DNA from: Klebsiella sp. BIGb0138
GTDB taxonomy: Bacteria; Pseudomonadota; Gammaproteobacteria; Enterobacterales; Enterobacteriaceae
DNA: 64,000 nucleotides
Assembly (NCBI RefSeq): GCF_004342285.1
Contig: NZ_SMCV01000003.1
Location: 372,001-436,000 of the forward strand
Direction: 5' to 3'
The notes beneath the pieces were generated by a model that saw nothing but the letters and a program-made list of their open reading frames with translations, had not been told where the DNA came from and made no database searches. Positions 24,676 to 34,183 of this stretch are shown in pieces (the first letter of the stretch is position 1; each line of letters begins with the position of its first letter). The position numbers were made by a program, and so were the translations under genes.

Positions 24676-27399
24676 TTGACCAAAATGATAAACCCACATA
24701 ATACCCCTCCAGCCGTCGCCGCCGCGTCGTCGCCGGCCTATCGACAGACCGTTGAAGCGGTGCTGGCGCAGAAACAGAGCCGCGTCGACGGGCTGAGCTC
24801 TGCCGAGGCCGCTGAACGCCTGAAATCCTGTGGGCCTAACGCTCTGCCGGAAAAGAAAAGTCGGCCGGCCTGGCTGCGTTTTCTGGCCCATTTTAATGAT
24901 GTCCTGATTTTTGTCCTGCTGGCAGCGGCGGCGCTGACCGCGGTGATGGGCCACTGGGTGGATACCCTGGTCATTCTTGGCGTGACGGTAATTAACGCTC
25001 TGATCGGCCACGTCCAGGAAAGTAACGCCGAAAAATCCCTGCAGGGCATCCGCAACATGCTTTCCAGCAACGCGCGAGTACAGCGCAACGGCAAACACGA
25101 GACCCTCCCCACCCGCGATCTGGTACCGGGAGATATCGTCATTCTGCGCGCCGGCGACCGCGTACCGGCGGATATGCGCCTGATTGAAACGCACAACCTG
25201 CGGGTGGAAGAGGCGATCCTGACGGGGGAGTCGACGGTCGTCGATAAAATGACCGCCGCGCTGCAGGGGGAACTGCCGCTGGGCGACCGCACTAACATGG
25301 TCTTTTCCGGCACCACCATTAGCGCCGGCGGCGGCGTTGGCGTGGTGACGGAGACCGGGCAGGATACCGAGCTCGGGCACATCAACCAGATGATGTCGGG
25401 GATTGAGAAGCATCGCACCCCGCTGCTGGTGCAGATGGATAAGCTGGGGAAGGCGATTTTCGCCATTATCCTCGCCATGATGGCCGCGCTGTTCGCCTTC
25501 AGCCTGGCGCTGCGCGATATTCCAATGGGGGAGCTGCTGCTGTCGCTGATTAGCCTCGCGGTCGCCGCGGTCCCGGAAGGTCTGCCGGCGATTATCTCCA
25601 TTATTCTCTCCTTCGGGGTGCAGGCGATGGCGCGTAAACGAGCCATCATCCGCAAGCTGCCGACGGTAGAGACGCTGGGGGCAATGACCGTGGTGTGCTC
25701 GGATAAAACCGGTACCCTGACGATGAACGAAATGACGGTCAAAGCGATTATTACCGCCGACTGCTGCTACCGCGTCGAAGGGGACAGCTACGAGCCGCAG
25801 GGCAACATTTGTCTGGAAGGCAGCGATGAGCCGGTACAGATTAAAGCGGGAAGCGTGCTGGAAAGCTGGCTGCGGACCATCGACCTGTGCAACGACAGCC
25901 AGCTGGTGCAGGACGAGCGCGGCCTGTGGGGGATCACCGGCGGCCCGACCGAAGGGGCATTAAAAGTGCTGGCGGCGAAAGCCAAACTGCCGCCGGTGGC
26001 GACCCGGCTGGTAGCCAAAATTCCGTTCGACTCACAGTACAAGTATATGGCGACGCACCAGGACATCGCCGGCGAAGAGCGCGTGCTGATTACCGGGGCG
26101 CCGGACGTCATTTTCACGATGTGCCGCCAGCAGATGACGAAACAGGGGGCGGCGCCGTTCGAGCGCCAGTACTGGGAGGAGCAGATATCGCGCTTCGCCA
26201 GCCAGGGGCTGCGAATGGTCGCCGCCGCCAGTAAACCGGCCGACGCCGGGCGTACCGAGCTGACCCATGACGATCTGCGTGAGGGCCTGGTATTCCTCGG
26301 CATCGCCGGGATGATGGATCCGCCGCGCCCTGAAGCCATTGACGCTATCCACGCCTGCCAGACCGCGGGGATCCGCGTGAAGATGATCACCGGCGATCAC
26401 CCGCAGACGGCGATGAGCATCGGCCAGATGCTGGGGATCACCAACAGCAGCCAGGCGATGACCGGCTATCAGCTGGAGCACATGGATGATGCTGAGCTGG
26501 CGAAAGCGGCGGTTGCATACGATATTTTTGCCCGCACCAGCCCGGAGCATAAGCTGCGTCTGGTCAAAGCGCTGCAGGAGAGCGGCGAAATCGTCGGGAT
26601 GACCGGCGACGGCGTTAACGACGCCCCGGCGCTCCGTCAGGCTGACGTGGGCATCGCCATGGGGATCAAAGGCACCGAAGTGACCAAAGAGGCGGCCGAT
26701 ATGGTGCTGACGGATGACAACTTCGCCACCATCGCCAGCTCGGTGAAAGAGGGGCGTCGCGTATACGACAACCTGAAGAAAACGATCCTGTTTATTATGC
26801 CCACCAACCTGGCGCAGGGGCTGCTGATTATCATTGCCCTGCTGGCGGGGAATATCATCCCGCTGACGCCGGTGTTGATTCTGTGGATGAACATGGCAAC
26901 CTCCGCCACGCTCTCCTTCGGTCTGGCTTTTGAAGCCGCTGAGCGCAATGTGATGCACCGGCCGCCGCGTAAAACCGGCCAGCACGTGATGGATGCCTTC
27001 GCCGTCTGGCGCGTGGCGTTCGTCGGGACCATGATTGCCGTCGCCGCCTTTATGCTTGAGGCCTGGCTGGCGCCACGCGGCCACAGCGCCGAGTTTATCC
27101 GCACCGTGCTGCTGCAGATGCTGGTGACCGCCCAGTGGGTGTACATGATTAACTGCCGCAGCAGCGAGAGCTTCTCTTTGAATCGCGGCCTGCTGCGTAA
27201 CAAAGGTATCTGGCTGGTCAGCGGCGTGCTCCTGCTTCTGCAACTGGCGATTATCTACCTGCCGTTTATGCAGACCATGTTCGGCACCGCATCCCTGCCG
27301 CTGCGCTACTGGTTTATTACCCTGGCGATTGGCGTCGTGATGTTCCTGGTGGTGGAAGTTGAGAAACGTCTGACCCGTCCGTTACGTAAAGCTGTCTGA
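24676..27399 (+). CDS. P2-type cation-translocating ATPase
   Basis: About 907 aa from TTG 24676, which has AAAGGAAA at good spacing; ATG 24685 (MINPHNTP) is the alternative, 17 bases from that site. Domains in order are cation-ATPase N, actuator with ILTGES, TM4 with PEGLPA, the phosphorylation site CSDKTGTLT (Asp343), the nucleotide domain, hinge TGDGVNDAPAL and C-terminal helices. PEGLPA places it with SERCA/PMR1-type pumps, but TM6 reads LWMNMATSATLSFG, with Ser where SERCA has the ion-binding Asp (NLVTD). The ion could therefore be Ca2+, Mn2+, Na+ or another. A 36-residue membrane peptide is divergent to it. Confidence 0.88.
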   Translation: MTKMINPHNTPPAVAAASSPAYRQTVEAVLAQKQSRVDGLSSAEAAERLKSCGPNALPEKKSRPAWLRFLAHFNDVLIFVLLAAAALTAVMGHWVDTLVILGVTVINALIGHVQESNAEKSLQGIRNMLSSNARVQRNGKHETLPTRDLVPGDIVILRAGDRVPADMRLIETHNLRVEEAILTGESTVVDKMTAALQGELPLGDRTNMVFSGTTISAGGGVGVVTETGQDTELGHINQMMSGIEKHRTPLLVQMDKLGKAIFAIILAMMAALFAFSLALRDIPMGELLLSLISLAVAAVPEGLPAIISIILSFGVQAMARKRAIIRKLPTVETLGAMTVVCSDKTGTLTMNEMTVKAIITADCCYRVEGDSYEPQGNICLEGSDEPVQIKAGSVLESWLRTIDLCNDSQLVQDERGLWGITGGPTEGALKVLAAKAKLPPVATRLVAKIPFDSQYKYMATHQDIAGEERVLITGAPDVIFTMCRQQMTKQGAAPFERQYWEEQISRFASQGLRMVAAASKPADAGRTELTHDDLREGLVFLGIAGMMDPPRPEAIDAIHACQTAGIRVKMITGDHPQTAMSIGQMLGITNSSQAMTGYQLEHMDDAELAKAAVAYDIFARTSPEHKLRLVKALQESGEIVGMTGDGVNDAPALRQADVGIAMGIKGTEVTKEAADMVLTDDNFATIASSVKEGRRVYDNLKKTILFIMPTNLAQGLLIIIALLAGNIIPLTPVLILWMNMATSATLSFGLAFEAAERNVMHRPPRKTGQHVMDAFAVWRVAFVGTMIAVAAFMLEAWLAPRGHSAEFIRTVLLQMLVTAQWVYMINCRSSESFSLNRGLLRNKGIWLVSGVLLLLQLAIIYLPFMQTMFGTASLPLRYWFITLAIGVVMFLVVEVEKRLTRPLRKAV

Positions 27400-27405
27400 C
27401 CCTTC

Positions 27406-27436
27406 CTGCATCCCTCTCCGTCGGGGAGGGATGCAG
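27406..27436 (+). terminator. Long hairpin between ATPase and RND adaptor genes
   Basis: CTGCATCCCTCTCC (27406-27419) pairs with GGGGAGGGATGCAG (27423-27436) over 14 positions with one G-U, around a GTC loop. It follows the ATPase stop by six bases. There is no T-run, so it may attenuate or protect the mRNA end rather than terminate fully. Confidence 0.5.
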
Positions 27437-27457
27437 CCATCCCAGCAAGGAATCCCG

Positions 27458-28537
27458 ATGAGAAACATTCTGCGTCTGGTCTTTCTGACCGTTGGCCTGG
27501 CAGGCTGCGCCCTGACGGCCGCCGCCGCTCCCGCCGTTGCGGTACGCGCCGCTGCGGTCCAGCTGCTGCCGCACGCTGAGGAGCATCGCCTCCCCGGCCG
27601 CATTGAAGCCATTCATGAAGTGGAGATCCGCGCCCGTACCGAAGGTACGATCCTGCAGCGCCATTTCCACGACGGGCAATACGTCAGGAAGGGTGAACGG
27701 CTGTTTACCCTTGATGACGCCCAGCCCCGCGCCGCGCTGGCGCTGGCGAAGGCCGAACTCAAAAGCGCTCAGGCGTCGCTGCGTCAGGCTCAACAACTGC
27801 TGAACCGCTACCAGCAGCTGAAAAATAACCACTCCATCAGCCGCAACGATGTCGATACCGCGCAGATGCAGCGCGATGTCGCCGCCGCCGCCGTTGAGCA
27901 GGCGAAGGCGCGCGTTACGGCGCAGCAAATCACCCTCGATTACACCGGTATCGATTCGCCGGTGAGCGGGCGCATCGGCCACAGCCGTTTTCACGTCGGC
28001 AGCCTGGTGGGGCCGGGTAGCGGCACGCTGGTGGATATTGTGCAGCTTGATCCCATACGCGTCTCTTTCGCATTAGATGAGGCCGCTTTTTACAGCAAAG
28101 CCGGGCAGCATGCCGATATCAGCGCGCTGAAGCAGGCGTGGCTGGCGCAGATTGCGCCCAACGGCCAGTGGGAAGAGGGGCGGCTGACTTCGGTAGATAA
28201 CCGGATTGACGCCCGCACCGCCAGCGTGGTGCTGCGCGCCGAATTCGCCAACCCGCAGCATCGCCTGCTGCCGGGCGGTAGCGTACCGGTGATCTTCCGC
28301 CCGCGGCAGCGGCAGGAGAGCCTGATGATCCCGGCCGCCGCCGTCCAGCAGGATGCGCAGGGGTTCTATAGCTGGGTGGTGTCGCAGGACAATACCGCCG
28401 CGCTGCGCCGCGTTACCCTCAACGGGCAGCAGGGGCAGCAGTTTGTCGTGGCGGATGGTTTGCAAGCGGGCGAGCGCGTGGTGACGGAAGGCGCCCAGCG
28501 CCTGCGTGACGGCGTAGCCGTTCAGCTGCTGAAATAA
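27458..28537 (+). CDS. RND efflux periplasmic adaptor (membrane-fusion lipoprotein)
   Basis: 359 aa from [10 protein letters not shown] behind AAGGAA; an in-frame start nine codons upstream is unlikely. The signal ends in the lipobox LAGC, so it should be anchored in the inner membrane by lipid. Lipoyl half-motifs ([16 protein letters not shown] and [14 protein letters not shown]) flank a coiled coil rich in Ala, Gln and Leu (about residues 90-140), followed by beta-barrel and membrane-proximal domains. It is AcrA/MexE-like but does not match AcrA or OqxA as I recall them. It starts 13 bp before the pump gene. No outer-membrane factor is encoded nearby, so it probably uses TolC. Confidence 0.9.
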   Translation: MRNILRLVFLTVGLAGCALTAAAAPAVAVRAAAVQLLPHAEEHRLPGRIEAIHEVEIRARTEGTILQRHFHDGQYVRKGERLFTLDDAQPRAALALAKAELKSAQASLRQAQQLLNRYQQLKNNHSISRNDVDTAQMQRDVAAAAVEQAKARVTAQQITLDYTGIDSPVSGRIGHSRFHVGSLVGPGSGTLVDIVQLDPIRVSFALDEAAFYSKAGQHADISALKQAWLAQIAPNGQWEEGRLTSVDNRIDARTASVVLRAEFANPQHRLLPGGSVPVIFRPRQRQESLMIPAAAVQQDAQGFYSWVVSQDNTAALRRVTLNGQQGQQFVVADGLQAGERVVTEGAQRLRDGVAVQLLK

Positions 28538-28550
28538 GGAAGGAGAGGGG

Positions 28551-31500
28551 ATGCTGACGTTTTTTATTCGTCGCCCGCGTTTTGCGATGGTGATTGCCCT
28601 GCTGATAACCTTTATCGGCGCGCTGGCGCTGAAGCTGATTCCGGTCGAGCAATATCCGCAAATTACGCCGCCGGTGGTCAATGTCAGCGCCAGCTGGCCG
28701 GGCGCCAGCGCGGCGGACGTCGCGGAGGCCATCGCCGCGCCGCTGGAAACCCAGCTCAACGGCGTTGATCATATGCTGTATATGGAGTCCACCAGTTCCG
28801 ATGAGGGGGCCTACAGCCTGAGCCTGACCTTTGCGGCAGGTACCGATGCCGATCTGGCGGCGATTGACGTGCAAAACCGCATCTCCCAGGCGGTGGCGCA
28901 GCTTCCGGCCGAGGCGCAGCAGAACGGCGTGCAGGTGCGCAAGCGGGCGAGCAACCTGCTGATGGGCGTCAGCCTTTATTCGCCGCTGGAGACGCTCTCG
29001 CCGCTGTTCGTCAGCAACTACGCCAGCACCCAGGTCCGCGAGGCGCTGGCCCGTCTGCCTGGCGTGGGCGAGGTGCAGATGTTCGGCGCCCGCGATTACA
29101 GCATGCGGATCTGGCTGCGGCCGGATCGCATGAATGCGCTGAACATCACCACCGATGATATATCCCAGGCGCTGCGCGAGCAGAACGTGCAGGGGGCGGC
29201 CGGGCAGGTGGGGACGCCGCCGGTGTTCAATGGCCAGCAGCAGACGCTGACCATAAACGGTTTGGGCCGCCTGAGTGATGCGGAGAGCTTCGCTCAGGTT
29301 GTTATCCGCAGCGGCGAACGCGGCCAGTTAGTCCGTCTCTCTGAAGTGGCGACCATCGAGCTCGGTGCGCGCAGCTACAGCTCCGGCGCCCAGCTGAACG
29401 GTAGAGACTCCGCTTATCTCGGCATCTATCCGACGCCCACCGCCAACGCCCTGCAGGTCGCCAGTGCGGTACGCGCCGAACTGACGCGTTTGCATAGCCG
29501 CTTCCCGGCGGATCTGACCTGGGAGGTAAAATTCGATACCACCCGCTTTGTGGCGGCGACGATCAAAGAAATTGGCGTTTCGCTGGTGTTGACCCTGCTG
29601 GCGGTGGTGGTGGTGGTCTCGCTATTCCTCCAGAGCTGGCGGGCGACGCTGATTGTCGCCCTGGCGATCCCGGTGTCGCTGATCGGCAGCTTTGCCGTGC
29701 TTTATCTGCTGGGCTATAGCGCCAATACCTTGAGTCTGTTTGCCATTATTCTCGCCCTGACCATGGTGGTGGATGACGCCATCGTGGTGGTCGAGAGCGT
29801 TGAAACCCATCTGGCGGAAGGTCTGGACCGTGTGGCGGCCACCGGCCAGGCATTACGGCAGATCGCCGGGCCGGTTATCGCCACCACGCTGGTGCTGCTG
29901 GCGGTATTTGTGCCGGTGGCGCTGCTGCCGGGGATTGTCGGCGAACTGTATCGTCAGTTTGCCGTGACCTTGTCAACCGCCGTGACCCTGTCGAGCATTG
30001 TGGCGTTAACGTTGACCCCGGCGCTGTGCGCGCTATTGCTGCGCCCGCGACCGGCGCAGCCGGCCGCTATCTGGCGGGTGTTTAATCAGGGGCTGGATCG
30101 CCTGCGCAACGGCTATGGCGCGCTCGTCGGGCGGATGAATCGCCGTCCGTGGCTGGCGCTGCTGGCGACGGTCGCCGCTGCCGGGCTGGTGGCGTTCAGC
30201 TTTAGTACCATGCCGCGGGGCTTTTTGCCGCAGGAAGATCAGGGCTATTTCTTTGCCAGCGTGCAGCTGCCGGAGGCGGCGTCGCTGGAGCGCACCGAAG
30301 CGGTTATGGCCCAGGCGCGTACATTGCTGCTGGCTAACCCGGCGGTGGAGGATGTGATTCAGGTATCGGGCTTTAATATCCTCAACGGCACCAGCGCCGC
30401 CAACGGCGGCTTTATTTCGGTGATGCTGAAGGACTGGCATCTGCGGCCGCCGCTGGATGAGGTGATGGGTAAACTGCAGGGCCAGCTGTTGGGGCTGCCG
30501 GAAGCGAACATTATGGCCTTTGCGCCGCCGACGCTGCCCGGGCTGGGCAACGCCTCGGGCTTTAACCTGCGCATCCTGGCGCAGGCCGGGCAATCTTCAG
30601 CGGAGCTGGAACAGGTGACGCGGCAGGTGCTGCAGAGGGCCAACCAGCATCCGCAGCTGAGCCAGGTATTTACCACCTGGAGCAGCAACGTCCCGCAGCT
30701 GACGCTTAGCGTCGACCGTGATCAGGCGGCGCGGCTGGACGTGCCGGTATCGCGGATTTTCAGCAGCCTGCAAACGGCGTTTGGCGGCACCCGCGCCGGC
30801 GATTTTAGCATCAATAACCGGGTCTACCATGTGGTGATGCAAAACGAGATGCAGTGGCGCGAGCGGGCGGCGCAGATTGGCGAGCTGTATGTGCGCAGCA
30901 ATCACGGCGAGCGGGTGCGCCTGAGTAATCTGGTGACCATCACCCCCACCGTCGGGGCGCCGTTTATCCAGCAGTACAACCAGTTTCCGTCGGTGTCGGT
31001 AAGCGGCTCCGCGGCGCAAGGCGTCAGCAGCCGTACGGCAATGGCCGCGATGGAGCACATTCTGCTGGCGAATTTGCCTGCCGGGTATGACTATGCGTGG
31101 AGCGGGATCTCATGGCAGGAGCAGCAGACCGGCAACCAGGCGATGTGGATTGTGCTGGCGGCGGTGGCGATGGCGTGGCTGTTCCTCGTCGCGCAGTATG
31201 AAAGCTGGACGCTGCCGGCCAGCGTGATGCTGTCGGTGCTGTTCGCGATCGGCGGCTCGCTGCTGTGGCTCTGGTGGACCGGTTACGCCAACGATGTGTA
31301 CGTGCAGATTGGCCTGGTGTTGCTGATCGCCCTGGCGGCGAAGAATGCGATCTTGATCGTCGAGTTCGCCAGAACCAGGCGCGAAGAGGGGCTGTCGATT
31401 ACGGATGCCGCCCGCGAAGGGGCGACCCGACGTTTTCGCGCGGTGCTGATGACCGCGGTCTCCTTTATCATCGGCATTCTGCCGATGATGCTCGCCACCG

Positions 31501-31643
31501 GCGCCGGGGCGCAGAGCCGGCGGATTATCGGCACCACGGTGTTCAGCGGCATGCTGGTGGCGACGGTGATTGGTATTGTGTTTATTCCGTCGCTGTTCGT
31601 GCTGTTCCAGCGTTTACGCGAGTGGGGCCATCGCCGGATATAG
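28551..31643 (+). CDS. RND multidrug efflux pump, HAE1 family
   Basis: 1030 aa, the usual HAE1 length. [18 protein letters not shown] opens TM1; the TM4 proton relay [10 protein letters not shown] has Asp408 and Asp409; Lys931 in [16 protein letters not shown] completes the relay. Two large periplasmic loops, each about 300 residues, hold the porter domains. It is coupled with the adaptor gene 13 bp upstream. The substrate range is unknown. It is not AcrB, AcrD or OqxB from what I recall of them; it may correspond to one of the less studied Klebsiella RND pumps. Confidence 0.93.
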   Translation: MLTFFIRRPRFAMVIALLITFIGALALKLIPVEQYPQITPPVVNVSASWPGASAADVAEAIAAPLETQLNGVDHMLYMESTSSDEGAYSLSLTFAAGTDADLAAIDVQNRISQAVAQLPAEAQQNGVQVRKRASNLLMGVSLYSPLETLSPLFVSNYASTQVREALARLPGVGEVQMFGARDYSMRIWLRPDRMNALNITTDDISQALREQNVQGAAGQVGTPPVFNGQQQTLTINGLGRLSDAESFAQVVIRSGERGQLVRLSEVATIELGARSYSSGAQLNGRDSAYLGIYPTPTANALQVASAVRAELTRLHSRFPADLTWEVKFDTTRFVAATIKEIGVSLVLTLLAVVVVVSLFLQSWRATLIVALAIPVSLIGSFAVLYLLGYSANTLSLFAIILALTMVVDDAIVVVESVETHLAEGLDRVAATGQALRQIAGPVIATTLVLLAVFVPVALLPGIVGELYRQFAVTLSTAVTLSSIVALTLTPALCALLLRPRPAQPAAIWRVFNQGLDRLRNGYGALVGRMNRRPWLALLATVAAAGLVAFSFSTMPRGFLPQEDQGYFFASVQLPEAASLERTEAVMAQARTLLLANPAVEDVIQVSGFNILNGTSAANGGFISVMLKDWHLRPPLDEVMGKLQGQLLGLPEANIMAFAPPTLPGLGNASGFNLRILAQAGQSSAELEQVTRQVLQRANQHPQLSQVFTTWSSNVPQLTLSVDRDQAARLDVPVSRIFSSLQTAFGGTRAGDFSINNRVYHVVMQNEMQWRERAAQIGELYVRSNHGERVRLSNLVTITPTVGAPFIQQYNQFPSVSVSGSAAQGVSSRTAMAAMEHILLANLPAGYDYAWSGISWQEQQTGNQAMWIVLAAVAMAWLFLVAQYESWTLPASVMLSVLFAIGGSLLWLWWTGYANDVYVQIGLVLLIALAAKNAILIVEFARTRREEGLSITDAAREGATRRFRAVLMTAVSFIIGILPMMLATGAGAQSRRIIGTTVFSGMLVATVIGIVFIPSLFVLFQRLREWGHRRI

Positions 31644-31646
31644 GTT

Positions 31647-31675
31647 CTCCGTGGCTGGCGTTGTGCCGCCCGGAG
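31647..31675. repeat. REP-like hairpin after the RND pump gene
   Basis: CTCCG (31647-31651) and CGGAG (31671-31675) enclose further GGC/GCC pairing. The composition (TGGCTGGCGTTGTGCCG) resembles repetitive extragenic palindromes. It starts three bases after the stop codon. Confidence 0.35.
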
Positions 31676-31723
31676 TCAGGCGTTGACGCCGCGGCCCGGG
31701 TGTTCTGACCGGGGTGGGTTCAT

Positions 31724-32452
31724 TTACTGTTTCGTCTCCACCGCAATCATGGTGACGAACGGGTGATACTGCCACGGTACGCCGCCGCCTTTGTGGTACA
31801 TCTTTGAAAGGGTGCCATCGAGATAGAGCATCTGCCGGACGTTAAGCTTCGCCTGCGCGTAGCAGGCGAAGTCGTAGAAGTTGGTTTCGCGCGCGCTGAG
31901 CATAAATATCACCTGGCCCTGGCGGGTGATGCCGACGGCATTGCGCAGCTTGCGCGAACTGGCCGAGGGTTTCAGCCGCCAGTTGATGGCGCCATTTTCA
32001 ATGAGCATCGGCCCGGACTGCACGGCGTAATCCATCTCCGGCGTGCGCTTGAATTTGTCGATACGGACGATCCCCGCCCGCTGGCCCTGAAGATAAAACA
32101 CTCCGCCGGGGCGAATAAAAAAGTTGCCGCCGCCGGAGGCGCGATTAAGCGCCACCTTTTGCTCGCCCTTTTCGATATACAGCCCCAGCGGCTCGTAGGC
32201 CTTATCGTAAATCCCGCCGTTCATTGCCATCTGTACGCGCCCCTTCTGATTGATATCACTCAGCAGCGCGCGCAGCGAACCCCAGGCCTTGCCGTCTTCC
32301 TTTTGCCAGTACATCACGATGCGCTCGCGCTGCGGATTGACGGTATAGCTTTGTAGCGTCAGCGACGGGTCGGTGAGGGTACATTTCCCGCCGGCCAGTG
32401 CGGACAGGGGGAGCAGCAGCGCGGGCAGCAGCGGCGAAAGGCGCAAGGTCAT
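31724..32452 (-). CDS. DUF2233 phosphodiester-glycosidase-family exported protein
   Basis: 242 aa from MTLRLSPLLP, with AGGAACG upstream; a longer form from 32500 would bury the signal. The cleavable signal peptide ends at ALA. Family motifs are MAMNGGIYDKAYEPLGLYIE, GGGNFFIRPGG, AVQSGPMLIENG, RNAVGITRQG and LDGTLSKMY. This matches DUF2233, related to NAGPA (phosphodiester glycosidase), and points to a periplasmic enzyme with unknown substrate. Its neighbour ybdK is unrelated in function. The 78-bp gap to ybdK holds only the short promoter region. Confidence 0.8.
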   Translation of the reverse strand: MTLRLSPLLPALLLPLSALAGGKCTLTDPSLTLQSYTVNPQRERIVMYWQKEDGKAWGSLRALLSDINQKGRVQMAMNGGIYDKAYEPLGLYIEKGEQKVALNRASGGGNFFIRPGGVFYLQGQRAGIVRIDKFKRTPEMDYAVQSGPMLIENGAINWRLKPSASSRKLRNAVGITRQGQVIFMLSARETNFYDFACYAQAKLNVRQMLYLDGTLSKMYHKGGGVPWQYHPFVTMIAVETKQ

Positions 32453-32529
32453 GAGAACGTTCCTGATGGGCCGCAAACAGAAGCGGGGCGGCGAAATCAA
32501 TATTGCCCGCAGTATACCTTTTTGCCCGA

Positions 32530-33645
32530 CTACGCTGCCCAGATTTCGCAGTGTTTCCGCACCAGGCCGATCAGCGAGCCGCCGCCGGCGACAAACTCGC
32601 GCATCTGTCGGGCTTCGCTCTTCTCCTGCTGCAGCTGGCGCGCGATCGCCTCAAGGGCGCTGGCGGCATTGAGCGTGTCGGCGTAGGGCATGATGCGGGG
32701 GATTAGCTGCAAAATCTCCTCGCGAAGCTGACGCTGCTCGCCGCTGTGCACATCCGTATTAATGCCCTCCAGCCCGTAGCGACAGGCCTGGTAGCGGTTG
32801 AAAGGATAAAGCAGGTAGTCATCGGGGTGAGGTTTAAACGGCCTCTCCGTCAGCAGCCAGCAGGCAAGCGTCTGGATGAAGCCGGCGATATTGACCGCCT
32901 GAGCGAGAGTGAGCGGAGTATCCATCACCCGTACTTCCACGGTGCCAAAGCGCGGGCTGGGGCGAATATCCCAGTGCAGATCCTTCATACTGTCGATCAT
33001 GCTGGTATAGCTGAGGCGGCGAAACAGGCGGGTAAACTCCTGCCAGCTGTTGACCCACGGCATCGGCCCGTTGTCAGGATAAGCGGCAAACAGATTCAGG
33101 CGCGAACAGGCAAAACCGCTGTCGGCGCCGTCGAGCCACGGTGATGCCGCATTGAGCGCAATACAGTGCGGGACGAAGCGCGACAGGCCATGCAAAAGAT
33201 AGATCGCCTCATCGCCATTCTGGCAGCCGACGTGGACGTGCTGGCCGAATATCGTGGCCTGTTGCGCCAGGTAGCCGAAGTGCTCCACGGTTTTCAGATA
33301 GCGCGGATTATCGCTGATCTGCTGGCGCTGCCAGGTCTGGAAGGGGTGGGTTCCGCCGCCGCAGATTTGCAGATGGTGCCGGGCGGCAGCGTGTAAAACC
33401 GCCTGCTGGAGGGTGCCCAGCTGCGCCGCGGCCTGGTGGATATCTCGACAAACCCCGGTGGCGATTTCCAGCATGCTTTCGGTGATGTCATGTTTAGCCT
33501 CACCGACGCTGAGCCCGGCCTTCACGTCGTCGATAAGCAGCGAAGAGTCCTGGCTCAGGTCGTATCCCGGCGGGTTGACCACCTGCAGCTCCAGTTCAAT
33601 CCCCAGGGTGAAGGGATCGGAACGGTGAAAGTCGGGTAATGGCAT
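32530..33645 (-). CDS. ybdK: YbdK, glutamate-cysteine ligase-like carboxylate-amine ligase
   Basis: 371 aa. [20 protein letters not shown] at the N-terminus and [30 protein letters not shown] further on are the GCS2/YbdK signatures; Glu and His in these make the ATP and metal site. It is close to E. coli YbdK across its length. E. coli YbdK has weak gamma-glutamylcysteine synthetase activity; the real substrate is unsettled. It is the last backbone gene in the window, in the order ybdF, ybdJ, ybdK. In E. coli hokE and entD follow, which I do not find here. Confidence 0.95.
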   Translation of the reverse strand: MPLPDFHRSDPFTLGIELELQVVNPPGYDLSQDSSLLIDDVKAGLSVGEAKHDITESMLEIATGVCRDIHQAAAQLGTLQQAVLHAAARHHLQICGGGTHPFQTWQRQQISDNPRYLKTVEHFGYLAQQATIFGQHVHVGCQNGDEAIYLLHGLSRFVPHCIALNAASPWLDGADSGFACSRLNLFAAYPDNGPMPWVNSWQEFTRLFRRLSYTSMIDSMKDLHWDIRPSPRFGTVEVRVMDTPLTLAQAVNIAGFIQTLACWLLTERPFKPHPDDYLLYPFNRYQACRYGLEGINTDVHSGEQRQLREEILQLIPRIMPYADTLNAASALEAIARQLQQEKSEARQMREFVAGGGSLIGLVRKHCEIWAA

Positions 33646-33676
33646 GGTAACTCCCGGATGATTATCGCGATATCCC

Positions 33677-33872
33677 CGTCATACCTTAAGTGGTATGCGG
33701 GTTGGCTTTGTTACCCGGCTCATCCATGAGCCTCGCCCTTACGGACCGCCGCGACGCGGCGTTCAAATCTGTTGCGGACAGATTTGCCGCAGACTCCCGT
33801 CGCTTACTGGAGCCCGCTCCTGCGGACTCCCTGCGTCGCCGCCTTCCCGCAACTCGAATGATTTAGGGTATA
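33677..33872. repeat. ERIC-like intergenic repeat
   Basis: A GC-rich block of about 196 bp begins CCGTCATACC and ends CAACTCGAATGATTTAGGGTATA; the ends share ATACCyTAA as an inverted terminal match. It contains CAAATCTG and CAGATTTG as an 8-bp inverted repeat (spacer TTGCGGA). Ends of this kind are typical of enterobacterial ERIC/IRU elements, some with insertions. Part of it is open in a reading frame but codes for nothing recognisable. The remaining part of the 33646-34183 gap is A/T-rich promoter DNA with the hairpins listed next. Confidence 0.5.
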
Positions 33873-34084
33873 AACGAAGTATAGTTGGGATCGCCCGGGG
33901 CGGATAATGGTACGAAAATGAGCAGATTAATTTATATAAAGTGACGCTACGTTATTATTATCGGGCTTTGCGGTGCGCCAATAAATAGCCTGGTGCAATT
34001 CTGCAACCTGTTTCACCCTGGTGGTGCGCTAAGATAAGGTTTGTTTATTTTTTCAATTAAAATCATTTGGATATAATAGGCTGT

Positions 34085-34173
34085 GCTTATTTTATAAGCG
34101 CTTTAACACTTATTTTTAGCGTTGATAAACTGGTATGCATCTTGCCTGTTAAATAACGACTTTTATTTAACAG
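34085..34173 (+). promoter_or_regulatory. Promoter region with two inverted repeats before the first peptide ABC operon
   Basis: GCTTAT-TTT-ATAAGC lies at 34085-34099. CTGTTAAATAA (34146-34156) and TTATTTAACAG (34163-34173) are perfect 11-bp arms around CGACTT. The second pair ends just before the start codon and includes the first base of the ribosome site AGGGA, so it could be an operator or an RNA hairpin that shields translation. The effector is unknown. Confidence 0.5.
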
Positions 34174-34183
34174 GGACAATGTG

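Noticed and set aside
26032-27243. A 403-codon minus-strand frame opposite the P-type ATPase
   Set aside because: Antisense shadow; His, Gln and Arg rich, without a start context.
33695-33907. A 70-codon plus-strand frame in the gap after ybdK
   Set aside because: It lies in the ERIC-like repeat; no recognisable protein, and repeats of this type often stay open by chance.
33960-34040. Possible sigma-54 -24/-12 element (TGG..TGCA) before the first peptide ABC operon
   Set aside because: The GG to GC spacing is one base short of the required pattern and the -24 match is poor.
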